Source: Diospyros lotus (lineage: Eukaryota; Streptophyta; Magnoliopsida; Ericales; Ebenaceae). From it: a stretch of 64,000 nucleotides of DNA. The position numbers and the translations under genes are program-made. Shown here piece by piece: positions 53,555-64,000 of the stretch. Every line of letters starts with the position of its first letter. Positions within the stretch are counted from its first letter, which is position 1. The DNA is taken from NCBI RefSeq assembly GCF_014633365.1, contig NC_068349.1, forward strand, positions 32,254,753 to 32,318,752, read 5' to 3'. The notes beneath the pieces were generated by a model. It searched no databases. It saw nothing but the letters and a program-made list of their open reading frames with translations, and had not been told where the DNA came from.

Positions 53555-54448
53555 GACATCTTGTTTCCTTTTGGTTATAAAGATAGGGCATTTTGTGGAT
53601 ATCGCACACAAGAAAGTAAAAGCTAAAGTAGAGAAGAAGCGTAAGATAGTTCAAGCTATTGCTACGAACAAGCAGACTCATATTGCTCATGACAAGATGG
53701 CTTCTTCTGTTAGAGCCAAGATAGCCCAAAATCTCGCATCCTCCTCATTTTCATCCTTTATTGACTCATCTTTCCTTGTCTCAACCTTCAATGGCCCATA
53801 CTCTTTTGTCTCAACCTTCGGTACGACCCATACTCCCTTATCCAGGGTGATGGTTGTTGAGAGTTCTCATTGGGTTCTTTCTTATCCACGCCACCCTAGC
53901 CATAATGAAGGCTAGGAGGCCACAACTGTCCTTAATTTGGACGAGCATTACCATTGTAGTCGAGCAAAGAGAAATCATCATCAATCTCCCCATCGCAAAG
54001 ACTGAGGACCCTAGGAGAAGATAATCATCTTTATACTACTCATATGCTCCTTGAGGTTAATCCTCCTAGCTCCTACCTAATTTAACTCTTAAATGAATGA
54101 ATACTAAGGAGAGATCACATCCACTTCTATCCTGGGGTGATTGATATAGAGTATGCGAAAGACATAGGGATTGGTGTCCTCTTAATCTACTCAACCATCT
54201 TTCCCCAGGATGAGCAAAGATTCTTTGGTAATTTCCCTTGGGTGTTGGAAGAGCCCGAGTGGCAGATCATTAAGGTAAGGGATATTTTAACCTTTTATCA
54301 TATTTTTTATTAAATACTTTTTTAACGTTTGCTCTTTTGGATTTTATTCAAGGTGTGTAGAGTATGGTTGCTGCTGCCAATGCCTAAAGTCGGGCCTTTT
54401 ATTATCACACATAGGATATGTAGAGTTGACTCTTCCCTCTAGGAATAT
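53555..54448 (+). pseudogene. unrecognised coding-like unit, piece 3, with a recognisable intron
   Basis: ORF 53553-53915 holds a Lys-rich helix (DIAHKKVKAKVEKKRKIVQA) and a Ser-rich stretch. Another frame from 54118 reads HFYPGVIDIEYAKDIGIGVL, then FPQDEQRFFGNFPWVLEEPE up to WQIIK at 54273. There a donor GTAAGG (54274) and an acceptor TTATTCAAG ending at 54353 define an 80-bp intron, after which VCRVWLLLPMPKVGPFI continues. It resembles a plant transposon-type or gag-like protein only in style; no family is assigned. Confidence 0.4.
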
Positions 54449-54720
54449 AGTCAATGCCTAAAGTAGATTAATTGGAGTCCCATCCAAAGAATCTAAGGAC
54501 TAGAAATAGTTTAAGAATTTCTGTTGCCAGAGAATCATGTCACACAGTCTCAACACCTTGAGAATAAGATTCTCAAACGAAAGATCTAAGAACTTATTCA
54601 TATAATTGATTAGAGAAATATGAATGAACTTTTATTGATTTATACAAAGATACAATGAATGCATAAAATAAGCTCGCTAGATGTCATCCAAATCTATCAT
54701 TAAGGCACACAACATTAACA
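54449..54720 (-). mobile_element. LTR fragment, 51669 family, inverted
   Basis: Its reverse complement matches the first ~280 bp of the LTR at 51669: TGTTAATGTTGTGTGCC, CATTCATTGTATCTTTGTAT and GAGAATCTTATTCTCAA are shared. The right end (54720) is the LTR terminus; the left end is truncated. Confidence 0.8.
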
Positions 54721-55552
54721 ACCACCAATGCCCAAAGTCGAGCCTTTTATTAGCGCACCTAGGAAAAACTTAAGAGTTGGAGGAGGAAGAGAGAATAGTG
54801 GGACCAAAAGGCTTAAAGGCAATAGGTTCCTACTATAGGTTAGAGAAGGATCACATGACTTTGTGAGTAGTTGGTGAATGTCAAACACTAACTATGCCTT
54901 ATAGGTTAGTACACTTTAAGATGAGGTCTGGGAACTAATGATGGTGAATAAAGAGTAGAAGAAAATCATCAAGGATGTCAAGAAGTCTTGTTATTCCTTT
55001 ACTCAAGAGAAGGATTTGAGGAGTTATCCTCTAACCACCTTTGTGAGTTGGAGCTTCAAGAAGACCTTAAGAATACAGAGAGACAGTTAGAGCATGATCA
55101 CTCAAGGGTTTGGGCTAAAGCCATTTGCGAGTATTGGTTATCTCAAGATTATTACGATATAAAGGAGAAATATGCGAGTACATTTATCAACTATTGTATT
55201 TATTTAGCTCACTCATTCCTCAAATCAAAAAGGCTTGGGCAGTTTTTTGATGAGTTGGTTTACACTCTAGAATTGGCATCTCTGTCATCCAAATCCTAAG
55301 AGTCTAGAGACTTATCTCAATTCTTGCCTGGTCGATGATATAAAACCTCTCAGGTCCTTAGGAGCCTCATTCAAGTGGCCAGAGGAATCTAGAGATCACA
55401 AAAGCTCTCATGGATTTAGACATAGTGGCCCAAGAAGTGGCAGAAGACCCTATAATGGCAATTAAGAACCCGTCTTCGACCTCTCTTTGAGTCACTAAAC
55501 TATCTACAAATGCTAATGTCACTCATTCTTTTTTGTACAAGTCCTTTTGGTG
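54721..55552 (+). pseudogene. unrecognised coding-like unit, piece 4
   Basis: ORF 54988-55299 is an amphipathic helix-rich segment (CELELQEDLKNTERQLEHDH, then KAICEYWLSQDYYDIKEKYA and STFINYCIYLAHSFLKSKRL). Beyond its stop the sequence still reads as protein to 55557 (LFESLNYLQMLMSLILFCTS in one frame). It joins 63541 across the nested LTRs. The coiled-coil and C-terminal layout recall plant transposon gag-like proteins, but without a motif I would trust. Confidence 0.4.
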
Positions 55553-56728
55553 CTCATTGTAATACCCCAAATCAAAATAGGTAATACATCGATAATGTGT
55601 GAAATATTGCGTATTTCATAATGTTAAGAAGAGATTAGGAGACAGTTTAAAGATTTTAAACAGACGAATCAATGGAGGGGAATACCCTAGAACGTAAATG
55701 TAAAAAAAAAAAAGGAATATCATTGGCAAGCGTTTTGAGATAGGATTTTTGGCACCGAAAGAGATTAAATCAGAGACTATTTTCGATACAGTTGTGATGC
55801 AACTTAGGAAATCGAATCATCATAAGGGACTTCCAAAAAGGCAACGAAACCCCAAGAGGATTTACGTTTTGCATAAGGATTAACCCTGAAATGGTTTCGA
55901 GGTAAAATAAGATTCACGATTAAAACGTAATTTTTTGCATATTATCGGGCTTAAGTGTAAATTCTAATTCTGGTTGGAAAGAAATCGAAAATGATATTTT
56001 TCAAACTTGTTAGGATAAAATTAAGAGAATGGAACTAAAGGGTTCAAGTGGTAAGGTATCCAAGCTTAGGGACTTCAATCAAGGGCAAAAATGGAAATTA
56101 GAAGAAAAAAATGGGTTAAAGTGCAAAATCTTAAAAAAACAGCCATGGCCATCGCTGGCCATCACTGCCATCGTTGTGAGGGTCGTTCAAAGGCTCCAAA
56201 ATAGGTCCCAAAGTATGGTGAGTTGATATGAGTAAGTAAGGGTCGAGAAATGGCCAGGTATGATTGTGATTAGACGGAAATCTAGTGGGTATGGCCACGG
56301 GTTGTCGAAAATCGAGGAAGGGGAAATCAAAGCAAATCATCATGATTTGAGGTTAGGTAAGGTTGTATCAGGCATTAAAGGCTTAGATTTGAGTAAGTAT
56401 GGCTTGTTTTGGCTCCAAAATCAGGTATAAATATAGGGTTTTGAGGTGGCCGAATGTATCAAGTTTAAAACTTCAAATTGCTCGTGTTAGAGAGTGAATC
56501 GAGGATTATTGATAGAGGTCTTTTGTTCCTTGGGTTGAAATGATCGATTTTAAAAAATTTGGAGTGATTTCGTGTTGGTTTGAGTAAGTTTCGAAGGGTC
56601 GCCAAGAAAACGCGAAGGTTGCCGGAGCCAGATTATTATTCGGCTGATCGAGTTTAAGCCTCCTGGTTGGTTTTTTGAGCATCCAAGGGGTGTCTTAGGA
56701 TTGATTCAATGAGAGCTTTGTGGGGGTG

Positions 56729-58892
56729 TGTAATACCCTGGAATACCGTAAATATCCTAATTTTAGGCCCTAGAAAAATTATTAAAATTTTAGTGAGTTT
56801 AGTAGCAAAATTTATTTAATGATATAAGGTATGTGACCCTAAAGAAATTATTAGAGTCTTAAATGTTTATTAAGTATAAATTTATTTTTAAGTTGTATGT
56901 AATTAATTAATTTAGTTTAAATCATATAGTATAATTAAAATATGCTTATGTATCAAAAATTACATAAATAATGCTTATGCCAGAAATTATAGTATGTATT
57001 TTCTTACTGTTATATGTATAAGTATGTAAATAAGTATAAATGTATATGTGTATGTATATGTATATATATATATATATATAAAAATTAGCAAAAATCTGGA
57101 GCAGGCACGCGACCATGCTCTGGCCGCGTCTGCGATCAAGCAATCAGAGGTAAGTGAGGCTTTAAATGCTCCCAAGGACGTCGGAATGGCCTCCAGGACG
57201 CATGGTTGTCCATGATAGGGCAAGTCACATCAAGTTTGGGCTATAAATAGCCATGTTTGAGTGAGGCTATTCATCAGAAATCTTTACTTCAAAGATCGGG
57301 TATTTGGGCAGCGTTTGAGAGTTTTCGTGAACAGAGTTTTGATCCTCGAGGTGTGGGCGAGCTTTCTGGTGATTTTGGTGGCCAATGGAGCAGCGGAGAA
57401 GGAGGATCGAGCACTCGCCAGAGCTAAGGGTTCAACCGTCGATTTAAGGTATTTCGTGTTGTTGTTTTTTTACTTCTGAGGCTATATTCGGGTTCGGGAG
57501 GTCGAAAATAGGGGGAGAGCAACCTTCATTTGAAGCTTGGAGGCTCGGCAACGTCGCCGGCGACGAGAAGGCCGCCGGAGAAGACGATGCAGTGGGGCGC
57601 GTGGCTGCACGCGCCCGCGAGTGGGAAGAAGGCGCCTTCCACGTGCCCGCCAGAAAGAAAATAAAAATAAAATAAAATAAATAAAAAAATAAAATAAAAG
57701 GAATAAAAATTTTGCAAATTTTTTTTATTAAATCTGGAATTTTATTTATGTCTTGTTTTGTGAAAAATATTCTGAAAAATGATAAATTAGTCATTTATTT
57801 AAGTAATTTTACTATTATGGAAATAAGGAAAAAAATAAGAATTTAATTTATAAAATTCCAAGAAAATTCACGAATGCTAGAAATATTATTTAAGGAATAT
57901 TAGTAAAGAGAAATTGGATTATATGAAAGTCTAGATAATTATTATGTAATTTTGAAGAAATAAGGCTTAGAAATAAAGAGAAATTGTAGAAAATATGAAA
58001 AAAATAGTAAAGTAATATTCTGAAAATAAATTTAATGTTTTAGGAGTCCTTGAGGGCAAGAAGATTGAGAAATAGCCGCTTGACACGATTTTCGAGGCTG
58101 ACATGATTTTCGAGGCCAACACGCTCTTCGAGACAACTTAGCAGTAAGTGTACCGTTTCAAGCTTAGTACGGTTATAAATGTTTATCTTCAAGAATGCTT
58201 TCATCATATTGACATACTATGATATGTACCCAACACGTAGACTGCATCCATGACATGATTATGAAATGCATAAATACACGTTGATATCATTGATCACACG
58301 CATTTGAGGCCGTAAGGAGTACGAACTGTCACCACTGCTTTACCAATGGTGCACCCATACACCCCGACTTCGAAAGAGGTGGTTGCAAAAATGGTAGGTA
58401 GCATGAGGGGTGCAGTTGACACCTACGAAGAAAGAAATTACATACACACATGACATAACATTATGTACCCTTACTTAGATAGTTCATCATCTAACTTGGG
58501 TTCGCCCCTGGAACATTCAACATTCCAGTCGGGATTTGCAGTGATGATACAGAGGTTGAAGATGTGTAGTGACGCGAGACGTCAAGAAACAAGTAAATGT
58601 GCCATGTTATGTTGTAATATTAATAGTTCAAGAATTATGTACGTTTTAATTTATTTTCGGAAGCTTATGTATTAACTTTGTAATGAATGCCATGTTCAGT
58701 TATTTATTTATGTAATGCCATGAGCAGATTCGATTCAACTTCCATTTTATAAGATTGTATTTACCTCTAGTGTATAAATTAAGCACTAGATAAGTCTTAG
58801 AGAATTTCAGGAATAATGTAATTTAGAAAGAAAAAAAAAATAAGACTAAATTTCTTAAGGCATAACACGCCCTGAGTAGATGGGCTATTACA
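56729..58892 (+). mobile_element. solo LTR B nested in A
   Basis: 2164 bp from TGTAATACCC to GGCTATTACA with exact TSD GGGTG (56724-56728 and 58893-58897). A TATAAATA box is at 57242-57249, and TA and short direct repeats lie inside (57060-57080, 58081-58136). It shares with A and D the segment ACCAATGGTGCACCCATACA near 58341. Confidence 0.95.
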
Positions 58893-61139
58893 GGGTGTCG
58901 TCAAACTAGCCATCGGAGGTCATTGTCGGTTGTCGTCGTTGGAGAAGACAATTGGAGAATGTAATAAAAAGAAAAAAAATGAAGAAAATAAGAAAAAAAT
59001 AGAAGAAAATTCTCAAAAAAATTTCGAAAAATTATGAAGAAATTGAAAAATTATTTTGTGGATTTTGGTGGAGGAAAATGTTGGAGGAATTATTTATTTT
59101 GTACTTTTTGAGGGAAAAGGGGAATTAAGGAAGATAAAGGAAAATAGAAGAAAAATTTTAGAAAATTAGAAATATTATTTTATGAATTATTGTGGAGAAA
59201 AATTTGGGAAAAACCTCGAGATATTATTTTGAAAAAAATAAAGTTTATGGAAAATAGAAAAAACATAGGAAAATTGTGGAAAAATTTAGAAAAATAAAAA
59301 ATATTGATTTGCTTGGATATTTATTAATCAGGAGGAAATTTGGCTATAGGATTTGGAGATTTGCATGATTTTTGAGGTCGACACGTTTTTCAAGAAATCC
59401 CCAAAAACAAAATTAAGGTGAGTGGTTATACCAAAACTAGATTTTATTTCATGTAAATGATTATGACTTGTAAGTGGTTTTACCCTAAATTTGGTTTTAT
59501 GTAAATAGTTTTATCATGTTGACATGCTTGGTTATGTTATATATCATTTAGATTGCATTTACATATCATGATGATGAAATATGCATATGCTCACGATGAT
59601 ATTATTGATCTTACATTCGCATATGTTTGAGAGTACGGGCCAGCACCACTGCTCTACCAAGGGTGCACCCATACACCTCGGCTTGGTAAGGAGGTCATAA
59701 AAATGAGGAACAACATTAAGGTACGGTCGGCTCAAACGAAAGAACTGAGGGCATTTTGCATTATGCATCCATACACGAAATAAGATTATTGTACTCTTAT
59801 TTAGATGATTCATCATCTAACTCGGGTTATGTCCCTAAAATATTCGAACGTTTCAGAAAAAGATGTAGCAGAAGTAGGCACGGAAGGGGTGTAATACCCC
59901 ATGTTCGTATGAGGTTGCCACGTCATTTCGAGGAGTTTAGAATACCGAAAAATTGGCTTGATAGCAGTTATAAGTACCGAATCGACTACAGGGAATGCCT
60001 CGGAATGAAATTGTCTAAGGAAAATGATATGGTTTCGATGAGCGTTCCGAGATAGGATTTATGGTACCAAAAGAAATCGGATCGGGAACAGTTTTCGGTA
60101 CAGGTAAATTATAGCTGCCATTTAGGCTGAAAAACCGAATCGTTGTAGGAGGCTCCCGAAAAATCAACGGAACCGTAGGGGGGCTCCGATTTTTCGTAAT
60201 AAAGAACCCTTCAGTGGTTTTGGAATGAAACGACAGCCCGGTGAGGACACTGGGATGAATCGTTCTTTTTAACTAAGCTTCGAGTTATTAATTTTAGAAT
60301 TTCGGTATCAGAATGCAATGTAATTCAGTATTTAAGAATGTAATTGCAATTAAGCAATTGTCCTAATGAATTTAGAATGAAATGGGAGGTTTAAAAGTAT
60401 AATTTCTCTATTAATATAAGTGCAATATATATATATAATTATATATAAGTGGGCGTAACAGTGCTCGTGTAATGGCTAGCTTCTGTGAAGCTTTAATGGC
60501 CGAGATTTTGGCCGCAAAATGGAGAGATTGTGGCAGCATAAATTGAGGAAAGAAATCTGTAAGAGGTAGCGTATGAAGATTTGAAAGATTTAGCCATTAA
60601 TGTGATGTAATATATATATATATATAAATATACACACGTTCGTGAGCAATGGCCGCCTATAAATAGAGAAGAAGTGGGAAGCAAATGGCAGAGAGCTCGA
60701 GCTTCGGCCTAGAAAGAGAGAGCAAGGAAGAGAGAGAAAAAGAGTGTGTGCTGGAACAGAAAGGGCCAAGTGGGAGGCAGCAGCTTGCGGCAACCATGGC
60801 TGCAAGCTCGAGCAGAGCAGCAGCGAGCGGAGTAGGGGCAGCAGTCGCGGTGATGTTCGCACGATGCGACGATGACCGGAGGGCTTAGGGAAGGCTCGCG
60901 AAGCGGCCGCAAGCAAGCGAAGCCACGGCCATGGCAGCCATGGCCGTGAAGCTCCAGCAAGCCACCACGAAGCAAGGGGTGACCGTGGTGGTTGCGGTTG
61001 TGCGCGGTGGAGCCGGACAACAGTGGGTGCGCGGTGGAGACTGCGGTGCACGGCGGCGAGGCTAGTAGGCAGTGTGGCCGCGAGGCAGCCGTGCGCAGGA
61101 GGTGCACTATGCTCACATGGCAGGGGCGGAAGTTGTAGG

Positions 61140-61380
61140 GAGAAGAAGAAGAAGAAGAAGAAGAAGAAGAAGAAGAAAAAGAAAAAGGAAGGAAGGAAGG
61201 AGAAGAAGAAAAGAAGAAAGAAAGAAAGAGGAAAGAGAGAGTTGCAGGAGTAGGGGAGACGGGAGGGAGAAGAAGGAGGAGGAAGAAGAAGAAGAAGAAG
61301 GGAAGAAAAAAAAAGAAGAAAAAGAAAAGAAAATAAAGGAAAAAGAAAAGAAAAATGGGAAGAAAATGAAAAAATAAATG
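61140..61380. repeat. GAA/AGA microsatellite-rich tract
   Basis: About 240 bp of almost pure purine on the + strand inside LTR D, with pure AGA/GAA repeats at 61143-61176. ORFs seen on both strands are products of low complexity. Confidence 0.9.
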
Positions 61381-62399
61381 TCAAAAAATCCTAGAAAAAA
61401 TCTCAAAAATTAGGATTTTAATAATTACTAATATTTCGAAGATCTTGGGCGAGAGAATGGTTCGGGCACGCATTTCAAAAATATGGCATGCATACTGAGG
61501 AAGCCAGAGGCTAAGTCAAGGTAAGTAAAATTTCTTAGAATATTCCAGAAATTCTAGAATATTATTTTATGAATTGTCGTAGTGAAATATTTGAGAAAAT
61601 ATTTTTAGAAATATTTAGTTTGGATTTATTGAGGAAAATTAAGAAGAAATAGAGAAAAAATGATAGAAAATGATTAGGATACTTTGAGGCTAAGTTGAAG
61701 TGACTGGTGCAAATTTTGAGGTTAGGACGCAAATCGAGGTGATGCACGCACTTCGAGATAGGCACGAACATCGAGATAGCTTGATAAGCTTGAGAAGGTA
61801 AGTGGTACTTCGCAATTAAAGTTAGTTTATGGAAAATGCTTGGTTAGTAAGTGGTTTACGTTCCTCGAAAATGTTTTCATCATATTGACATGCCCTGATA
61901 TGAATCCATCACGTAGACTGCATACATGACATGATTATGAAATGCATAAATACACATTGATATCATTGATCACTCGCATTTGAGGCCGTAAGGAGTACGA
62001 ACTGGCACCGCTGCCTTACCAAGGGTGCACCCATACACCTCGACTTCGAAAGAGGGGGTCGCAAAAATGGTAGGTAGCATGAGGGGTGCAGTTGACACCT
62101 ACGATGAAAGACATTGCATTCATGCACGAAATATGTTTTATGTACCATTATTTAGATGATTCATCATCTAACTTGGGTTTTACCCCTAGAATATTCAAAC
62201 GTTCCAGGTGGAGATTGTAGCAGATACGAGGATAAATGAGACATGAAATGGCACTTAGCAGAGTGCATGAGAAATGAAATGTATGTAACGTAGCCCCTGT
62301 ATTTAAGTTTTGCTACTTTAGATTTTGAACGCTTTGAGGTGTAACATCCCGTTCGAGCGATAGGAAGAACCGGAACAACTTACCCTGATGGGCCTACAC

Positions 62400-62466
62400 G
62401 AACTTCCCAGGGGGGTCACCCATCCCTAGATTACCCCAGGTCAAGCACGCTTAACTTGGGAGTTCT
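62400..62466 (-). repeat. 5S rRNA-derived segment in the TRIM LTR (copy 1)
   Basis: The minus strand reads GAACTCCCAAGTTAAGCGTG, CTAGGGATGGGTGACC and CTGGGAAGTTC. These match the plant 5S rRNA A-box (AAGTTAAGCGTGCTTG), intermediate element (GGATGGGTGACC) and C-box (TGGGAAGT). It is not a functional 5S gene because only this part is present. Confidence 0.9.
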
Positions 62467-62812
62467 TTGCCAACATTCAGCCCAAAAGGTATCCAGCTGG
62501 TGTTGTTTCCTTTCTTACACTATCCTCGATATATTCTAACTTCTCTGGGCCCTCGAGGTATTACATTCTCCCCCCCTTAAGCACATGACGTCCTCGTCAT
62601 GCGACCTTACAACTGGTCCCAGACCTTCTCCCCTTGGAGGCTACCATCCTAGAAGCCTACCAGAAGCCGCTCCTTGTACAGGCCCTCAAGCCCCGGCGCC
62701 ACTCCCCGCCCTCATCGGACCGCCTTCGCCAAGGGTCGGCTCTGATACCACCTGTAACATCCCGTTCGAGCGATAGGAAGGACCGGAACAACTTACCCTG
62801 ATGGGCCTACAC

Positions 62813-62879
62813 GAACTTCCCAGGGGGGTCACCTATCCCTGGATTACCCCAGGTCAAGCACGCTTAACTTGGGAGTTCT
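62813..62879 (-). repeat. 5S rRNA-derived segment in the TRIM LTR (copy 2)
   Basis: Same as copy 1, with two base differences in this stretch (in the intermediate element region). Confidence 0.9.
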
Positions 62880-63540
62880 TTGCCAACATTCAGCCCAAAA
62901 GGTATCCAGCTGGTGTTGTTTCCTTTCTTACACTATCCTCGATATATTCTAACTTCTCTGGGCCCTCGGGGTATTACATGAGGAGTGTTGATAATGTAAG
63001 AATTTATTTATGATTAATGTTAAGATATCAGGTTTCGATCTTTGTTTCCACATTTGATGTATATAATGATTCTCTTTCGAGATCAATGTATGGGAATTCT
63101 CGGACAGATTCGAGATATGATGTGATTTAGAATTAAGTTTGAAAGAAAAAAATTTATTGTCCCGAAATTGTCCCAATTTATAACGCGCCCGGAAAAGCGG
63201 GACGTTACAAGGGGCATGTGATAACACTTAGCGAGTGCATAATGTTTTAAGATTATGAAATTTATGTATTTAAGTTTCTGCTACTTGGAATTTAGAAGGT
63301 TTTGAAAGTCAATGATGTATGATCTAATTTATGGAAAATGTTAATGTTAAGTTCAATTCTTGCTTCCGCAAATGATAACATACCTAGTCCAGCGTATAAG
63401 ATGCATGATGATTTTCGTGCTAGTTAGGTAGATGAGAAATTTTGGGAGTTGCATTATGATGAGTTTGTTTTATTAAAAAAAAAAAAATACAGACCAAAAT
63501 TTCATAAGTTATAACACACCTAGGAAAGTAGGGTGTTACA

Positions 63541-63588
63541 CTCATTCCTCATCTTCTATGCCTCAAGCGGAGATTTATCCCATCCCAG
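63541..63588 (+). pseudogene. unrecognised coding-like unit, piece 5 (C-terminus)
   Basis: Joined to piece 4 across LTR A, with the duplicated CTCAT counted once, the frame reads AHSSSSMPQAEIYPIPVK and then ends at TAA. This is the likely C-terminus of the unit. The join shows the unit was continuous before LTR A inserted. Confidence 0.4.
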
Positions 63589-64000
63589 TAAAGTAATAGT
63601 ATTAGGATATTTATTTTTGTTTTTATGGATATACTTTTCCTTTCTTTTTGTGACAGGTACATTTCCTTTCTCCCAATGAAATGAAAATGTTCATTTTTTC
63701 TGTCTAGTGCTTTTGTTTTCAACTTTTGTTGCACACTATGTTAGTATTTTGTAGAGCAAAATTTAGCTACAAAATTAAAATATGACTTGAAAATCATTTT
63801 ACTCATAAACATTTACTTACCTTTACACCTCACATTTTCTCAGGAGAGAGGTTGCTCCCTTATACTTTGAGAAAACTTTATTCTGTCAAAGGATTCTCAT
63901 GTGTCTTTGATAACTCCGCGCATTCACAGTGAGTCCTTAGTTTTTATAAGCCATTGGTTTTTGAGTTGTCATGATCCCTTCATGTCTTAATAGTTCTTTG
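63589..64000. other. flank to the right of the coding-like unit
   Basis: AT-rich sequence, possibly the 3' UTR and downstream flank of the unit. TTTTGTTTTTATGGATATAC and runs of T are the only patterns. No ORF, LTR end or RNA gene recognised. Confidence 0.35.

Larger units (their letters stand above)
62340..62978 (-). mobile_element. Cassandra-like TRIM retrotransposon, complete
   Basis: 639 bp with exact TSD TGAGG (62335-62339 and 62979-62983). Two 226-bp LTRs (62340-62565 and 62753-62978) differ at 4 positions by eye. The 187-bp internal part holds, on the minus strand, a primer-binding site TGGTATCAGAGC (62750-62739) two bases from the upstream LTR, and a purine tract TTAAGGGGGGGAGAA (62580-62566) next to the other. 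No coding capacity. Each LTR contains 5S-rRNA-like sequence on the minus strand, the hallmark of Cassandra TRIMs. Confidence 0.9.
59890..63209 (+). mobile_element. solo LTR D nested in A, carrying a Cassandra-like TRIM
   Basis: 3320 bp including the 639-bp TRIM and one copy of its TSD, so about 2.68 kb of its own. Starts TGTAATACCCC and ends GGGACGTTACA; the TSD AGGGG (59885-59889 and 63210-63214) is exact. A TATAAATA box is at 60658-60665. A long GAA/AGA-rich tract lies at 61140-61380. Shared landmark ACCAAGGGTGCACCCATACA at about 62018. Confidence 0.95.
55558..63540 (+). mobile_element. solo LTR A with two nested solo LTRs
   Basis: Starts TGTAATACCCC and ends GGGTGTTACA, with exact TSD CTCAT (55553-55557 and 63541-63545). 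Its own sequence is 55558-56728, 58898-59889 and 63215-63540, about 2.5 kb, plus two inserted LTRs. A TATAAATA box lies at 56426-56433. Removing it rejoins an open frame (piece 4 to piece 5). The length and TGTAAYACCC start suggest a Ty3/gypsy chromovirus LTR; family name not certain. Confidence 0.9.

Noticed and set aside
57444..57794. A 116-codon minus-strand ORF in LTR B
   Set aside because: Partly AT-rich low complexity, and it lies in the LTR with no conserved domain.
60590..61384. A 264-codon minus-strand ORF and a 101-codon plus-strand ORF rich in Lys/Arg/Glu or Phe/Leu/Ser
   Set aside because: They come from the GAA/AGA microsatellite in LTR D (61140-61380). Composition is repetitive and no domain is seen.
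62400..62466. A 5S rRNA gene
   Set aside because: Only the promoter-containing part is present, inside a TRIM LTR with PBS and PPT. It is 5S-derived, not a 5S gene.
55567..63540. Treating the region as several separate tandem LTRs
   Set aside because: TSD pairs CTCAT, GGGTG and AGGGG and the shared blocks support nesting, not tandem arrangement.

Overview
This window looks like nuclear DNA of a flowering plant, most likely a eudicot with a repeat-rich genome. The evidence is one plant-type RING E3 ligase gene, plant transposon families (Ty1/copia, Ty3/gypsy chromovirus, hAT, PIF/Harbinger, a plant L1-type LINE and a Cassandra-type TRIM carrying 5S-derived sequence), and initiator-Met tRNA primer-binding sites. 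The species cannot be told from sequence alone. I find one intact cellular gene; most of the rest is transposable-element DNA, largely nested and decayed.

Layout. 1-1558: end of a Ty3/gypsy element (+). 1559-3540: decayed gypsy (-). 3540-7250: Ty1/copia (-). 7251-7619: unplaced sequence unlike its neighbours. 7620-12332: a second copia (-), split by a solo LTR and a hAT MITE. 12380-34371: a deep nest. A copia (-, RE5) is split by a gypsy (+, with a 789-bp hAT MITE in gag) and by a copia (+, RE7, 16237-32080). RE7 holds a non-autonomous LTR element (RE8, which itself holds a solo LTR), a 1.4-kb solo LTR and a nearly complete copia (RE9) inside its 3' LTR. 34372-44600: low-copy sequence carrying a solo LTR, a short decayed hAT with a nested MITE, a 3657-bp hAT with both ends and a three-exon transposase gene (38312-41968), two further MITEs and a LINE remnant. 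45247-46497 (-): RING finger gene with a CT-rich leader and an upstream region with two G-boxes. 48480-63585: an unrecognised, apparently spliced coding unit (+) broken by solo LTRs. The last of these (55558-63540) contains two more solo LTRs of related type, one of which contains a complete Cassandra-like TRIM.

The element boundaries are the strongest result. By direct reading I paired exact target-site duplications (TSDs) for ten LTR insertions and for two hAT elements, plus near-exact ones for several others. This gives an explicit order of insertion. LTR elements here are mostly solo LTRs, which implies repeated loss of internal regions by LTR-LTR recombination. The best candidates for something notable are the hAT element (one in-frame stop away from an open transposase), the unrecognised ORFs inside RE8 with a duplicated promoter module in both LTRs, the unrecognised spliced unit at 48-63 kb, and the four-level nest ending in the Cassandra-like element.
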